Assembly: GCA_009746045.1 (NCBI GenBank)
Contig: RPFO01000175.1
Span: 5,107,414-5,171,413 of the forward strand
Length of the DNA stretch: 64,000 nucleotides
Origin: Mesostigma viride
Taxonomy: Eukaryota; Streptophyta; Mesostigmatophyceae; Mesostigmatales; Mesostigmataceae
Direction: 5' to 3'
Positions within the stretch are counted from its first letter, which is position 1; each line of letters opens with the position of its first letter. Under the pieces are notes generated by a model. It worked only from the letters and a program-made list of their open reading frames with translations, had not been told where the DNA came from and searched no databases. Both the position numbers and the translations under genes were made by a program. Positions 10,401 to 21,564 of the stretch are shown here, piece after piece.

Positions 10401-10763
10401 ATAGAGGGCCTTAGGCCCGACCTGAGGGTGTTGTCCCTCCGGTATGTAGAGTCGCCCTCATATTCTGGCCAGTTGGTTGGCTGTTCTTGGTCCTTAGCGC
10501 TGATGTGTTTACTCTGTGTGTCCTGCCCAGTGCCGTCCCCCCCGGCCAGGACTCCGTTCCAGGCAGTTAGGGGAACCTACCACCAGGCTTGGTGCTGGCT
10601 AACCCTACACCACCCGGCGTGGTGGTGGAGACCGTGTGAACTATTGGTGCTTTGTATCTGGGATGGTCTATCGATTGTGTTGGTATGTGTTGGGTGCGTT
10701 AGGATTATTTTCCTACCCCTTGGTTCCCTCCTCTCTGCGTAGGGAGAGGGCTCCCTACCTTTT
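10401..10763 (+). other. 3' untranslated part of the Ty3 element
   Basis: Lies between the extra ORF and the polypurine tract. No domain or RNA gene is recognised. Short ORFs here look like chance. Confidence 0.6.
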
Positions 10764-10776
10764 GTGGGGGGGGAGG
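10764..10776 (+). promoter_or_regulatory. Polypurine tract of the Ty3 element
   Basis: GTGGGGGGGGAGG lies directly against the TGTTACG of the 3' LTR, the expected position of the primer for plus-strand DNA synthesis. Two similar tracts lie inside the element, at 3863-3875 and 6330-6341. Confidence 0.8.
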
Positions 10777-11355
10777 TGTTACGTCGCGTAACAATTCGTT
10801 GTAGTTACGGACGTAAATTAGGTCCTTGGCCTCGGTTGTTCCTAGGTTACGTGCAGTTCTAGTTTGGACATGATTGTCCCCGTAACAGTACTGTGGTATA
10901 GTGGGTGCCTTTGGGCGCCGCGCCGCGTACTATATTAGTGGTCCTTATCCTTTTGTAGAATGTAGTGGACAGGCGTGCATCTGTACACCTGCTTGTGTTT
11001 CTGTGTTTCTGCAGGCGAGGGCCAGGTCGGCCCGAGCCTGTTGGACCGTTGGTGACCATTTATGCACGTTCCACTCCTTGTGTGGTCACTCGGCGTGTGT
11101 TAAATGAATTAACACATATAGGCTTGGGTCACGGCAGTTTAGTTGTGTTTCCTTCCTCTTTTCCTGGAGTAAACGGGTTTGATTAAATGGTCTATGGCAT
11201 ATTACAGATTTACAGTAGTACATATGTAAATGCATTGAGATCTGGTTCGTCTCGGTCGTCTTTCGCTAGGGGTGTATATAGAAGCAGCCTCACTAGTTTA
11301 GGTAGTATCAGGACAGGTAGAGGTAGAGGTGGCGGCCGAGGCTTGCGGCGTAACA
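10777..11355 (+). repeat. 3' LTR of the Ty3 element
   Basis: 579 bp, TGTTACG...CGTAACA. It matches the 5' LTR except for about two base changes and one extra ATTTACAG near 11208. The TSD GCCTT follows at 11356-11360. Confidence 0.95.
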
Positions 11356-11560
11356 GCCTTCTCTACTACGTCCATTATGAGGGTGATGCTATCGTTGATG
11401 TGGAGGTTGACCAGCACGGAAGCCTACAGTTGTTCTGGGCCGATAAGGCAGTCTAGAACAGAGTATAGCCTTTGCTGAATTATTTTGCTAATGATTTTGT
11501 ACGCAACCGTAAGGAGGGCTATTATTGGCCGGTAATTTTTCCATTGGCCGGTAATTTTTC
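11356..11560 (-). pseudogene. LINE reverse transcriptase fragment, 5' half of the split copy
   Basis: Minus-strand translation gives the RT block RPIIALLTVAYKIISKIIQQ (equivalent to the usual RPISLL..YKI.SKI...R) and CLIGPEQ (equivalent to I.P.Q.GF), running toward 11356. The continuation WRDDIAGFILFWDFEKAFDR lies at 572 and below on the far side of the Ty3 insert. An in-frame stop after GPEQ shows decay. Confidence 0.75.
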
Positions 11561-11635
11561 AAATTAAGGGTGTGTTTTGTCACCCTTTTTGAACAATAAA
11601 ATGAGGGCTGATTCGGCCCATCATTGACCCGTAAT
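11561..11635. other. Short spacer before the second LTR element
   Basis: Contains a duplicated GGCCGGTAATTTTTC-like phrase just upstream and ends with GTAAT (11631-11635), the left copy of the target duplication of the next element. Confidence 0.6.
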
Positions 11636-12121
11636 AGTTAGTCTCCATGCTTTGCTGTAGACTAAGTCTCAAAGGCATTGTGAATACAACGTATGAATAT
11701 AAGCCTTGTAAACCTACGTTGGTATGTGAATATAAATACCACGTGGGCTATGCAGATAGGAATGCTAGTCGAGTCGCATACGTTTCCCTAGATAGGTACT
11801 TTGGGTACTGGGGTACGTGACAGATGTCAGTACCCAGTATACGTAGTGTCCTGTCATTGGACGGTACTAGAGTATCCTAGATAGGGACCGTACTGCAGCG
11901 TGCATTGATCTGTGATCACACGATGCAGTGACTAGACTGCTACCTGTCATCGTGCGGCCTCGGGCCAACGGTCTGCACCCAACGGTCACTGGCGGCGCAG
12001 CCGGTGAGAGTAACGTTGATAAAGGGTAAACCTATTTTCTAATGAACCAAGCAATTCATTGCTCTCAGCACACCGTGTTCTCAAGCAATATACCACGTCG
12101 TTCATTTCTCATTTCCTAACT
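11636..12121 (+). repeat. 5' LTR of the copia-like element
   Basis: 486 bp, AGTTAG...CTAACT, same length as and apparently identical to 29390-29875. A TATAAATA-like motif lies near 11729 (GTGAATATAAATACC), a plausible promoter. Confidence 0.93.
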
Positions 12122-13145
12122 TGAATTTTATAAACGCTCTTCAGCAACATCAAACTCAACAACGGTTCAAACCGGCACTGGAAAAAAAAAAAAAAAAAAG
12201 AAAAAAAAAGAAACTATATCTTGGGGACGACGATGATGATCAGCGTCGTCCGCCAGACAACAGGGCACCGGCTGATGTCGGTGCGCCTGCATGCAATAAC
12301 AACAAAACAAAAAGAAGACAAAGAAAAAGAAAACAAAAGAACAACCATGACAATACCAGCCAGGTGGAGGGTCCGGCTGCCGCGAGGCAGTCCGAACAAC
12401 CCCCCTCCCCTGTGCGCCAGCCGGTGGCGGAGCCGGTTCCCCTACGGGGCACCGACCAACCCTCTTCCCCGGCGGCTGCGACAGCAGCACCCACTGCTGG
12501 AGCAGCCATGGCGGCGGCAATGCGGCAGGAAAACAACCCCCAGGAGGCACCGGCCCCGCGCCGGCCCCTGGGGCTTCCAGCGTAAGCAAGTCCGTTGCTT
12601 TCTTTCCTCATGCATGCTCTGATATAATGCTCAAGAGCGGTGGCTATCTTTTCACCATATCATAACCAAACAGAAAGCTATCGCTGCAGCATGAGGAGCA
12701 TAGAAACGCTCCAGCTGTTATGTGATAAAAGCACTCCTGGCCTATCCCCATCGCCGGCGGTGGGCGGCCTGGGCTGGACGGCATATGCAAACGAGACAAG
12801 TATCTCCGTCCACCCCAACGTGACTTATCTGAATGAATGTCATGTCTTTTGAACGCAGATCTCCCCATTTTATTTGGGATGAGTGTAAGGGTATTGTTGC
12901 TTTCTTGGCAGCACAGCCTCTACCCTCTAGGGAGACTGTTGATCCTCTCTATGTCAGGGCTGAGGGCCCTTAATCAAACCCACTGCTGTCAACTCCCTAG
13001 ACATGGAGCTTGCCCAGCCGCCGCACATAATCAATAACGCATGCAGTAGTGGCAGAAGCCATTACCAAACGCATGTACTTGCGGGTAAAGACATGGCTGG
13101 TGCTAACGCTCAAGCAGCACCGGGAGGCAATAACAAGAAACACTA
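12122..13145 (+). other. Leader and probable 5' gag region of the copia-like element
   Basis: Contains poly-A runs (12181-12210), a Lys-rich then Ala/Pro-rich frame to 12585 without a convincing ATG, and no recognisable domain. No TGG-type primer-binding site follows the LTR (the next bases are TGAATTTTA), which is another odd point of this element. Confidence 0.5.
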
Positions 13146-13440
13146 ACAGAAAACAAACAAACAAACAAAACTGTTACCAAACCATGGTTGGTGTTGAGGC
13201 AGCACAGATGCTGTCCTCTCATTACAAGCAAACAAACGAAACTGTTACCAAACCATGGTTGGTGTTGAGGCAGCACAGATGCTGTCCTCTCACGGCAAGC
13301 AAACAAACGAAACTGTTACCAAACCATGGTTGGTGTTGAGGCAGCACAGCTTCTGTCCTCTCATTACAAGCAAACAAACGAAAATGCTACCAAACCATGG
13401 TGGGTTTTGAGGCAGCAAAGATACTGTCCTCTCAATCAAT
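13146..13440 (+). repeat. 71-bp tandem repeat, four units
   Basis: Units repeat with a period of 71 bp (marked by ACCAAACCATGGTTGG at about 13177, 13248, 13319 and 13390). Each contains GAGGCAGCACAG..CTGTCCTCTC, which resembles the later coding stretch at 13841-13865 (FEAATLLSS), so the array may have expanded from element coding sequence. Confidence 0.85.
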
Positions 13441-13591
13441 ACAATGAACAAACAAGAAAAGCTGCGATTAATTAATTAACAATAACAATACCAACAACAG
13501 GCCCTCACAGGGCAATAACAACAACAACAACCGGCCCCAACAGGGCAACAACAACAACAACAACAACAACAATAGGCAACCTGGCAACCCT

Positions 13592-13766
13592 GGAAGGGTC
13601 AGGTGCCTGAGGTGCTTCCAGACGGGGCACAGCCGCAACCAGTGCAACCACAACCCTACACTGGTCAACAATGTGGATCTCTGCCCAGGCTGCCACTACA
13701 CGAGGCACAACCTGGCCAGCTCCAGGCAGCCGTTGCAACATGCCTCGCTACCCAAATCAATGTGAG
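13592..13766 (+). CDS. gag: Gag nucleocapsid of the copia-like element (partial)
   Basis: The frame reading GRVRCLRCFQTGHSRNQC contains a CCHC zinc knuckle (C-x2-C-x4-H-x4-C), followed by a second metal-ligand-like group, CPGCHYTRH. It is preceded by CAA-rich low complexity and ends at a TGA at 13764-13766. The next frame carries the linker to integrase, so there is a frame break between gag and pol. It binds element RNA. Its true start is not visible. Confidence 0.7.
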
Positions 13767-16046
13767 TTCTCTCACCTTGCTTACTCTGAGGATGATGATC
13801 TCATTACCATTGGGGATGGCAGCCAGGGCATAATTGATTTTGAGGCAGCAACCTTACTGTCCTCCCAACACCCTGTACTGGAACCTTACATAAAAGCACT
13901 AACCCCCACTGTTGACAACTCCATTGATATCAAGGAGCTTGCTCACCAGCTGCTGCCTAGCCATGGGTCATGAAACAGTGGCTGAGGAACTGGCCAAACG
14001 GCTGGGGGGTAGTAGCATGGGAAAACCACTCAGGAATGCAGTAAAACTGGCTAGACAACACTGTCAAGAATGTCAGTTTAACAGCCCCAAACCTAAAAAA
14101 TGGCATACTGCAACTCCTTCCACCACTAGAGGCATGATAGTGGGGGATGTGATGCACATCAACAAAGATGTCCAGCCCTACCTGATCCTAAAAGATTCAT
14201 GGTCCAGGTTCACAGTAATGGAACCCCTACCTGGCATGTCTGCAGGGCAGCTACGTGTTGCACTCATGATTGCTTTACCCAGATTCTACCCAGTTGACAG
14301 AATTTTGCTTGATCAACAATTTTCTTGTCTGACTGACCTGGAAGGGTGTGAAGCAATAGAGATTGCTGGGCTGGAAGATCATGAGGGTCAGGGGGTCATT
14401 GAAAGAACCATCAGATCTGTCAAAACCCTACTAGCCAAAAATCCTTCCAAGGATGCTACTTCAGGGGTCTATTGTGACATGGCACTCTGGTGTCATGAAA
14501 TGTGCACAACCCTAAACATGAGACCTGTCTTGCATGCCAAGTGGGGTGAAGTAATCCCAGCAGGCCTGCAGGCAGGTGTATATCCCCCAGAGGTGATAGC
14601 ACTGTACAACACTGCACGTGCACAAACCTCAGCAAAACTGGCAGAAAAAGATAAAACCCATCCCAGGCCAGTATTCCAAAAAGGTGATCAAGTTTTCTAT
14701 TACAAGGAAAACAGCTTTGGTAAGGTTGGAACTTGGCTAGGTCCAGTTACCATCCGTGGATTTACCAAAAACAGCAAGACCGTGGAGGTCAAGCACAATA
14801 TCAATGGGAAGCGTCACAGGGTGAGCTGTCATAGAATTAAGAAGTATTATTCTCCCATGGCAGACGTGCCTGGGGAAGAGTCTTTAAGCATGGACTCACT
14901 ACTTCTATCTGGCAACTCCAGCATGCCCAGCAGTAGCTCTGAGCCACCAATTACTGCTGTTGACAGCACCACAGCACCCTCTGTGAACCCTTCCACCCTC
15001 AGTGAAGCCAGGCCCACTTCACAACCTGGGGATTGCTTAACCAGGCACGAGGTAGCTGGGTTGGAAGCATTAGCTCAGCCCCAAGGCACGAACCTGTCTG
15101 CCAAACCTCCCGCTCTGAGGTCCAAATTGGCAGTCGCCTTGCAAGCACTACACAGGTCACATAAGCAACAAGCTGTTGTGGCCGCAGGGTTGGCAAAAGT
15201 CTCAGCTGTGTGCACTAGTCAGGACCCCTGGACCCTGGCAATAGACACTCAGGCACAGGTCAGTGTGATCAGTGCACAAGCCATCCCTGGTCTTGAGATT
15301 GCACCTTCATTTTGGGCACGGGTGCAGGATTTCTCAGGCCAAAGCTCACTGGATGTAGTGGGACAAGTGATGCTCCCTATACTTGGTATTCAGACACCCT
15401 TCCAGGTGGTGGAGGGGTACTCTGGTAACACCTTGTTGGGGGAACCTTTTGTATCCTATCCTGGGGTGCTTATCTCAGCTAATGAGCTCAGTGTCACAGG
15501 GGTGGGTGCAGTTCCTCTGGACCACTTTAAAATCCCTCTCTCCAGTATTGTCCCTGGTATGGATGCTGTCATCAAGGCAGTCAACACTCAGTATGCACCA
15601 GGGGAGATCCCTGATCTGGACAAGTTAGTGCACAGCCAGTTCCTCCATCCCTCAGCCTTTGGGCTGGGTAAGTGGGACATAGCCATGCACTCACCCCACC
15701 AAATCTCCCACGTCATACAAGAATGCAAAACACAAAAAGGGTTTACCAAGTGGCTGATGGCCATTGTCCACCAAGCCAGGCAGGAATGGGTCCTGCCCAA
15801 CCCCAAAAACCCTCAATACAAACCTCCTGTCACCCCTTCATGGGACGTGCCAGAAGGAGCCAAAAAGCTCAGATTAAAATTTGTTCTCAAACAAAAACCA
15901 CAAAAAGTGGGCTCCCCAATCTTCCATGCCAGACCATGTGTCACAGAATTAAAGGGGACATCCACACTGCCAAAAGGGGAAACCTACACACCTGGGCTGC
16001 AACAAACCTCACTCAGGATCATGCTCTCCCTATTCCTCCACAACCT
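13767..16046 (+). CDS. pol: Pol of the copia-like element: integrase, retropepsin, RT N-terminus (split)
   Basis: The linker reads in one frame to 13973 and integrase in the next frame from about 13950. Integrase: a GHETVAEEL and HCQECQ zinc region, the core with D in GDVMHINKD, D in ILLDQQFS and E in GVIERTIRSVK, and a C-terminal domain (VFQKGDQVFYYK, GTWLGPVTI). After a Ser/Pro linker comes a retropepsin-like domain (about 15220-15500): TLAIDTQAQVSVIS in place of D-T/S-G-A, a flap, and NTLLGEPFV. RT then starts and is cut at 16046, where the CACTA-like element begins. No protease motif is visible between gag and integrase, its usual place. The DTQA change may have inactivated the protease. 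Confidence 0.78.
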
Positions 16047-16102
16047 CACTATACTTTTCGTCCGAGGGTAGTAAAAAGGATCCGAGGCGTAAATTACGAG
16101 GT
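16047..16102 (+). repeat. Left TIR of the CACTA-like element
   Basis: Begins CACTATACTTTTCGTCCGAG; 56 bases are the exact reverse complement of 27984-28039. Diverged subterminal copies of the TTACTACC / CGTAAATTAC type follow to about 16260. Confidence 0.93.
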
Positions 16103-16553
16103 CTTATCTTACTACCTAGATACGAGGCGTGAGATCCAACGCCGTAATCATTACTACCTATCATCCTACGTAGTAATTTTACTAGCCGTAAGTAAGAGTA
16201 ACGTTACGACTGCACATCTTTGGTAGTACATTACCGACAGAGTAAATTACCGCGACGGGTCTTGGTTGGTAATCTACCACCTGTAGATTAGGTGCCAGTG
16301 ATCCGATGCTGTAAGATACGTTTCAGTAAGTTACTTCGGGGATCTTTGCCTGTACACGGCCAGATGGATAATTATATTGTAATGGAGAAGTGGGAGAACG
16401 TGCGTGTCTATTAGCAAATGCAGCGAAATATAAAAATGTAGTTATCAGCCTTTTTCGCCTATTCAGCAGTTGTCGTTGTCGGCCGTTGTCATTAAGCGGC
16501 TATAGATTATGTGTGCTGGGGCCGGTGAAAAGACGCTAGCAAAGTTCGTCTGA

Positions 16554-17664
16554 ATGGCGTCCAATAGAGGGGATTTTATTCTTAGTGGATTGTTGGACGA
16601 GGAGAAGGCGAGGTTGCTGGCGGAGAATGCGAAAGAGCAGAGGGAAGCAGCGGAAGCCGTGCGTGGAAGATGAGGTAACGGGATGGAGTGTGGGCCCTGG
16701 CTTCTGGTTATGAAATGATGGCGGTTGCAGGCCAGCCGTGCTCGCTGGTAATGGGTGCGTGGTGTTGAAATCCAAGTTCTGCGCGTATTCTGTTTTTTGG
16801 TCAATGATTGAAGGGATGTCGCCTTGTTTTATTTTTGTGCATCTGCGTCCCGTCGTGACTGCCTCGTCATGGACGCCCAGGGGTAGAAGTTCGAACGAGG
16901 GAATGATTTTTCAAACGCCTGGATATGTTATGATAGTACGAATAAATGGTAATGGGTAGAGGCGGCCAAAATTTTGTTGGAAGTGTGCCAACGCCGCACA
17001 TACGACTTGAACAACCCTAGGTATCTTAGGAAAAGGAAACACGGATACGTCGGAGTGGAGGAAGAGGAAGACGATGACGATGGTGAAGACGGAGAGGTTT
17101 ACAATGGAGGCCTTGAGAATGGGGAGACATTGAATCAGGAGAGCAGGGTAGCGGTGAGTGGCCCGTCATGAATTACATTGTGGTTGCAGTTGTTAGCGAG
17201 GCGTGTTGATTGCTTCTTGCCGCGGGTAATCGCTAGCGCGCATAACCTTCTTTTTTCAACAGGTGTTCTGGTGCATTGACTGCCGCAAAGCAATTAATGG
17301 GACTGATTATGTGCCTATCATGCCGTTTGGGAATCATACATTGCCAACATTTCGTGTTTAGAAGGCGCGCCTTCAGAAGCATATTCAGCACCGCACGAGC
17401 CAGGTGCTGAAGGCGTGCTTGGAGAGGAAGGGGTATAAAGTGCGCATGACCGCATCGAAGAAGAAGAAGCAGCAGGAATCGGGCAAGACCATGATAACCG
17501 AGCCAGGATTGGCTTTCGTGCATGCAGTACATGGTGCGGCGCAGGCAGTGAATGCTGCATCGATTGCAGCGGTGCAGCCTGTGGCCATGGCGGTGCAGGG
17601 CGCGGGTCCTGAAGTGTGGGCGTTGGCGAAGCAGATTCACGATGCTGTCATGGCCACGTTGTGA
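16554..17664 (+). pseudogene. Possible split zinc-finger gene inside the CACTA-like element
   Basis: Pieces that could be exons: MASNRGDFILSGLLDEEKAR... from an ATG at 16554; EAAKILLEVCQRRTYDL... with an acidic stretch (about 16962-17153) ending at a GTGAGT donor; and, after a TTTTTTCAACAG acceptor at 17262, VFWCIDCRKAINGTDY ... QKHIQHRTSQ, which has a C-x2-C and H-x2-H layout. An in-frame TAG at 17359-17361 falls inside the finger. The rest to 17664 is Ala/Lys-rich. This may be the remains of a transposase DNA-binding region, but I do not recognise the family and the exon joins are guesses. Confidence 0.3.
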
Positions 17665-17744
17665 AGCCAAGGAATGGGTGTTGGTTCCAGTCAGGTGCCT
17701 CGCCCGGAGGAAGCTTTTCTGCTGTAAGCAGAGGTGCGGCATCA

Positions 17745-17836
17745 AGCATTTGCAATCGCCATGAGAGCAGTGGAGATGTCAGCGGCATGAAGCATTTGCA
17801 ATCGCCATGAGAGCAGTGGAGATGTCTGCGGCATTG
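17745..17836 (+). repeat. 44-bp tandem duplication
   Basis: Two copies of CATTTGCAATCGCCATGAGA...GCGGCAT lie head to tail. Confidence 0.85.
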
Positions 17837-18600
17837 GGAGATCTGCAGACAATTGCAGGAGGACATTGTGCGGTACGCTTGTAGGGTGTATGCTGTGTTG
17901 TTCCGCTCGCTAATGGACATGTGCCCCTGTAACCTCTTCCAGGCTAGTATCTGCTATCCACCTCTTCAGGCTTGAAAAGTAAATTGCTGTACGGTTCACA
18001 ATTGGCATGGCTTGACATGCACGCGTCCTTGACTGTGGTCTGCATGGGTTTGGGGTTTAGCGGTTTACATCAGACTCTGCTGTGTGTCTGCTTAATCAGC
18101 CGACGTGTCACATGGGGACAGCAACGGCGCTGGGATGCAGCCCGGTGTGAATGCGAGTAAGGTACGCGCTGTCATGCATGGCGGATGGGGCGTGGAAGCC
18201 ACGACCCACGTTTTTGTGTGTGCACGGGGGGCTAGGGGGCAAGTCGTTGTGTTGCTGCCATCCATATGGCCATGGATATGCGGGAAGCTTTCCCTGTACC
18301 CATACTTAATGATGCATGGACTGGTTGTGACAGCCAAGGGTTTAGCTGTCGTGGGTTTGCTGAGTGATCATGGCAGTCTGCTAGGCTGGTGCTAGAACAG
18401 CAATAGCGCGGTTACTGCTATGTCTTGCCCGTGCTAACTGATGCTGCAGCCATGCGTGGAGCGCGAATCGTCCCGAGAGGAGAAGGAGGAGGCGGGGCCG
18501 GTGCACCCATGGGCAGGGCCGGAGAAGAAGGACGCGGAGCACCCAGTGTGGGAGAAGGAGAAGGCGGGGAAGCACTGAAGCTCCACCCCATGTCAGGCCT
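17837..18600 (+). other. Interior of the CACTA-like element, little recognisable
   Basis: No domain is recognised. A Glu/Lys-rich frame after a possible acceptor (GATGCTGCAG, about 18450) runs to a TGA near 18578 and could be a last exon; support is weak. Confidence 0.3.
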
Positions 18601-18735
18601 CTAGTATAGGTGCCAGTTAACTAAACCCATGCACGTGCAGGTTGTAGCTCAGAATGTATTTAAAATCATATGCCCCTTTTCAGGTATATGTGTAACAGTG
18701 ACTCCCAACGGATATATGTTCCTAATTTATTAAAT
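18600..18735 (+). repeat. SINE-like repeat sharing the LINE 3' module
   Basis: Carries GTTGTAGCTCAGAATGTATT, CATATGCCCCTTTTCAGG and ACTCCCAACGGATATATG, followed by an AT-rich end. The same modules occur at 37060-37140, 37187-37345 (minus) and 58285-58397. Confidence 0.6.
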
Positions 18736-18829
18736 TCTTACTGAATAATTGTTGTCTTTATGAACCCATGAAGAGCAAAGCCCGGTGGGGAGTACATGTA
18801 ACGCATTACCACGAGAAGGGGTCCCCACA

Positions 18830-18980
18830 CCGCATTTCTTCGCTCTCTGTTCCTATGCAGAACAAGAAGAGGTGGAAGACCAATGTCCCGGCTCACACGC
18901 CAGCCCATGTGGGTAAGCCCCCTCCCCCAAAGCGGAAGGGGCGCTTTGGGGAGAAGTGTAGTGAGGATTTTGTAGACTAG
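18830..18980 (+). pseudogene. LINE ORF2 C-terminal fragment
   Basis: KKRWKTNVPAHTPAHVGKPP followed by KRKGRF and a stop matches the ORF2 tail at 51740-51860 (minus; IVQAHTPAPVGKPPPPKRK) and, more loosely, the ends at 39700 and 53440 (EDNEPPPVGKRPR). Only the last 40-50 codons remain. Confidence 0.6.
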
Positions 18981-19216
18981 ATAGCACTAACTTACTTACA
19001 CCAGACCTGGCAATAAACAAGCATTGATGGGATGGACCCAGCGATACATAATGGGCGTGCATGCGTAAAAAATATACACTATGCATGGCCCAATGGGCAT
19101 GCATTCAAATAATTACAAATGAAGGCCGCCATGAGAGCACTGAAGCTAAACCAGACCGGGCCACAATTAACCCTCCAGCACCAAAGTTCCACTGCATCAT
19201 GTAAGACAAGCCTGAC

Positions 19217-21086
19217 ATCCATCCATCCATCCATCCATCCATCCATCCATCCATCCATCCATCCATCCATCCATCCATCCATCCATCCATCCATCCATCC
19301 ATCCATCCATCCATCCATCCATCCATCCATCCATCCATCCATCCATCCATCCATCCATCCATCCATCCATCCATCCATCCATCCATCCATCCATCCATCC
19401 ATCCATCCATCCATCCATCCATCCATCCATCCATCCATCCATCCATCCATCCATCCATCCATCCATCCATCCATCCATCCATCCATCCATCCATCCATCC
19501 ATCCATCCATGGATCCATCCATCCATCCATCCATCCATCCATCCATCCATCCATCCATCCATCCATCCATCCATCCATCCATCCATCCATCCATCCATCC
19601 ATCCATCCATCCATCCATCCATCCATCCATCCATCCATCCATCCATCCATCCATCCATCCATCCATCCATCCATCCATCCATCCATCCATCCATCCATCC
19701 ATCCATCCATCCATCCATCCATCCATCCATCCATCCATCCATCCATCCATCCATCCATCCATCCATCCATCCATCCATCCATCCATCCATCCATCCATCC
19801 ATCCATCCATCCATCCATCCATCCATCCATCCATCCATCCATCCATCCATCCATCCATCCATCCATCCATCCATCCATCCATCCATCCATCCATCCATCC
19901 ATCCATCCATCCATCCATCCATCCATCCATCCATCCATCCATCCATCCATCCATCCATCCATCCATCCATCCATCCATCCATCCATCCATCCATCCATCC
20001 ATCCATCCATCCATCCATCCATCCATCCATCCATCCATCCATCCATCCATCCATCCATCCATCCATCCATCCATCCATCCATCCATCCATCCATCCATCC
20101 ATCCATCCATCCATCCATCCATCCATCCATCCATCCATCCATCCATCCATCCATCCATCCATCCATCCATCCATCCATCCATCCATCCATCCATCCATCC
20201 ATCCATCCATCCATCCATCCATCCATCCATCCATCCATCCATCCATCCATCCATCCATCCATCCATCCATCCATCCATCCATCCATCCATCCATCCATCC
20301 ATCCATCCATCCATCCATCCATCCATCCATCCATCCATCCATCCATCCATCCATCCATCCATCCATCCATCCATCCATCCATCCATCCATCCATCCATCC
20401 ATCCATCCATCCATCCATCCATCCATCCATCCATCCATCCATCCATCCATCCATCCATCCATCCATCCATCCATCCATCCATCCATCCATCCATCCATCC
20501 ATCCATCCATCCATCCATCCATCCATCCATCCATCCATCCATCCATCCATCCATCCATCCATCCATCCATCCATCCATCCATCCATCCATCCATCCATCC
20601 ATCCATCCATCCATCCATCCATCCATCCATCCATCCATCCATCCATCCATCCATCCATCCATCCATCCATCCATCCATCCATCCATCCATCCATCCATCC
20701 ATCCATCCATCCATCCATCCATCCATCCATCCATCCATCCATCCATCCATCCATCCATCCATCCATCCATCCATCCATCCATCCATCCATCCATCCATCC
20801 ATCCATCCATCCATCCATCCATCCATCCATCCATCCATCCATCCATCCATCCATCCATCCATCCATCCATCCATCCATCCATCCATCCATCCATCCATCC
20901 ATCCATCCATCCATCCATCCATCCATCCATCCATCCATCCATCCATCCATCCATCCATCCATCCATCCATCCATCCATCCATCCATCCATCCATCCATCC
21001 ATCCATCCATCCATCCATCCATCCATCCATCCATCCATCCATCCATCCATCCATCCATCCATCCATCCATCCATCCATCCATCCAT
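19217..21086. repeat. (CCAT)n microsatellite, about 1.87 kb
   Basis: Around 467 units with a single visible interruption (CATGGATCC near 19510). Because 4 and 3 share no factor, the array is open in several frames on both strands (IHPS or MDGW repeats); these are not genes. The array ends CCATTGATCGGGGT, close to the LINE 3' module CCATTCATCGGGGTTAATG at 53583-53601. Confidence 0.98.
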
Positions 21087-21319
21087 TGATCGGGGTATAG
21101 TCCTAGTACAGCCATGCTACGTCCTGGCTATGATGAGATTACTTGCCCACGCTCCTAGTGTTATGCCATGCTCACATGGGTCTTATTGCACCCACAGATT
21201 GCCGGATCGTTGGCGTGTCCGTTTAGCTAGCGTTCCCGAATGCAGCTGTGGCATGCCTTAGGCATGAAGGAGACTGGGGGTCTCTGCCCTTTCTCCTGTT
21301 GTGCACACACAGGGATTAA

Positions 21320-21450
21320 AAGCACTTCGGTGCTCCGTGACTCCCCAACAGGAGCACGTGTTTAATTAATTAATTAATTAATTAATCGGGGTTAGCTAAT
21401 GCTCCTTGACTCCCTAATGGGGGCATGAATTAAGTAGTTAGTTAATTAAT
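21320..21450 (+). repeat. Two tandem LINE/SINE 3' tail modules
   Basis: GCTCCGTGACTCCCCAACAG plus GAGCACG and a (TTAA)n run, followed by a diverged second copy (GCTCCTTGACTCCCTAATGG) with its own short TTAA run. Same module as 39855-39910 and 53592-53650. Confidence 0.75.
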
Positions 21451-21483
21451 CAGGTTGATTCAGATGAGGTCTGTGCTGGTTCC

Positions 21484-21560
21484 TTGTGGACTGGCCAGCC
21501 AGGGAGATATCTTCTTACATGGTCAGGCCCTTGCCGACCATGTAAGAACCTGTTAGGCGA
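21484..21560 (+). pseudogene. LINE ORF2 fragment
   Basis: GQPGRYLLTWSGP matches the ORF2 C-terminal block QPGRHLLTWAGPSD of the copies at 39500 and 53245. Only about 25 codons. Confidence 0.55.
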
Positions 21561-21564
21561 CGCA

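Larger units (their letters stand above)
573..11355 (+). mobile_element. Complete-structure Ty3/gypsy chromovirus with two extra ORFs
   Basis: A 10.8-kb LTR retrotransposon bounded by direct repeats 573-1143 and 10777-11355 and a perfect 5-bp target duplication GCCTT (568-572 and 11356-11360). Order: LTR, leader, viroplasmin-like ORF, gag, protease, RT-RNase H, integrase with chromodomain, unidentified large ORF, G-rich polypurine tract, LTR. RT before integrase and a C-terminal chromodomain place it in the Ty3 chromoviruses. The two LTRs differ by about two substitutions and one 8-bp indel, so the insertion is recent. Even so, its frames are broken at about 1810, 2200, 3870, 4416-4540, 6335 and 8210. 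Two of these breaks sit in G-runs, so either real decay, programmed shifting or homopolymer sequencing error could be involved. It sits inside a LINE RT. Confidence 0.95.

Noticed and set aside
19105-21115. Frames of over 600 codons on both strands (MDGW and IHPS repeats)
   Set aside because: They are translations of the (CCAT)n array; any 4-bp repeat lacking stops is open in several frames.
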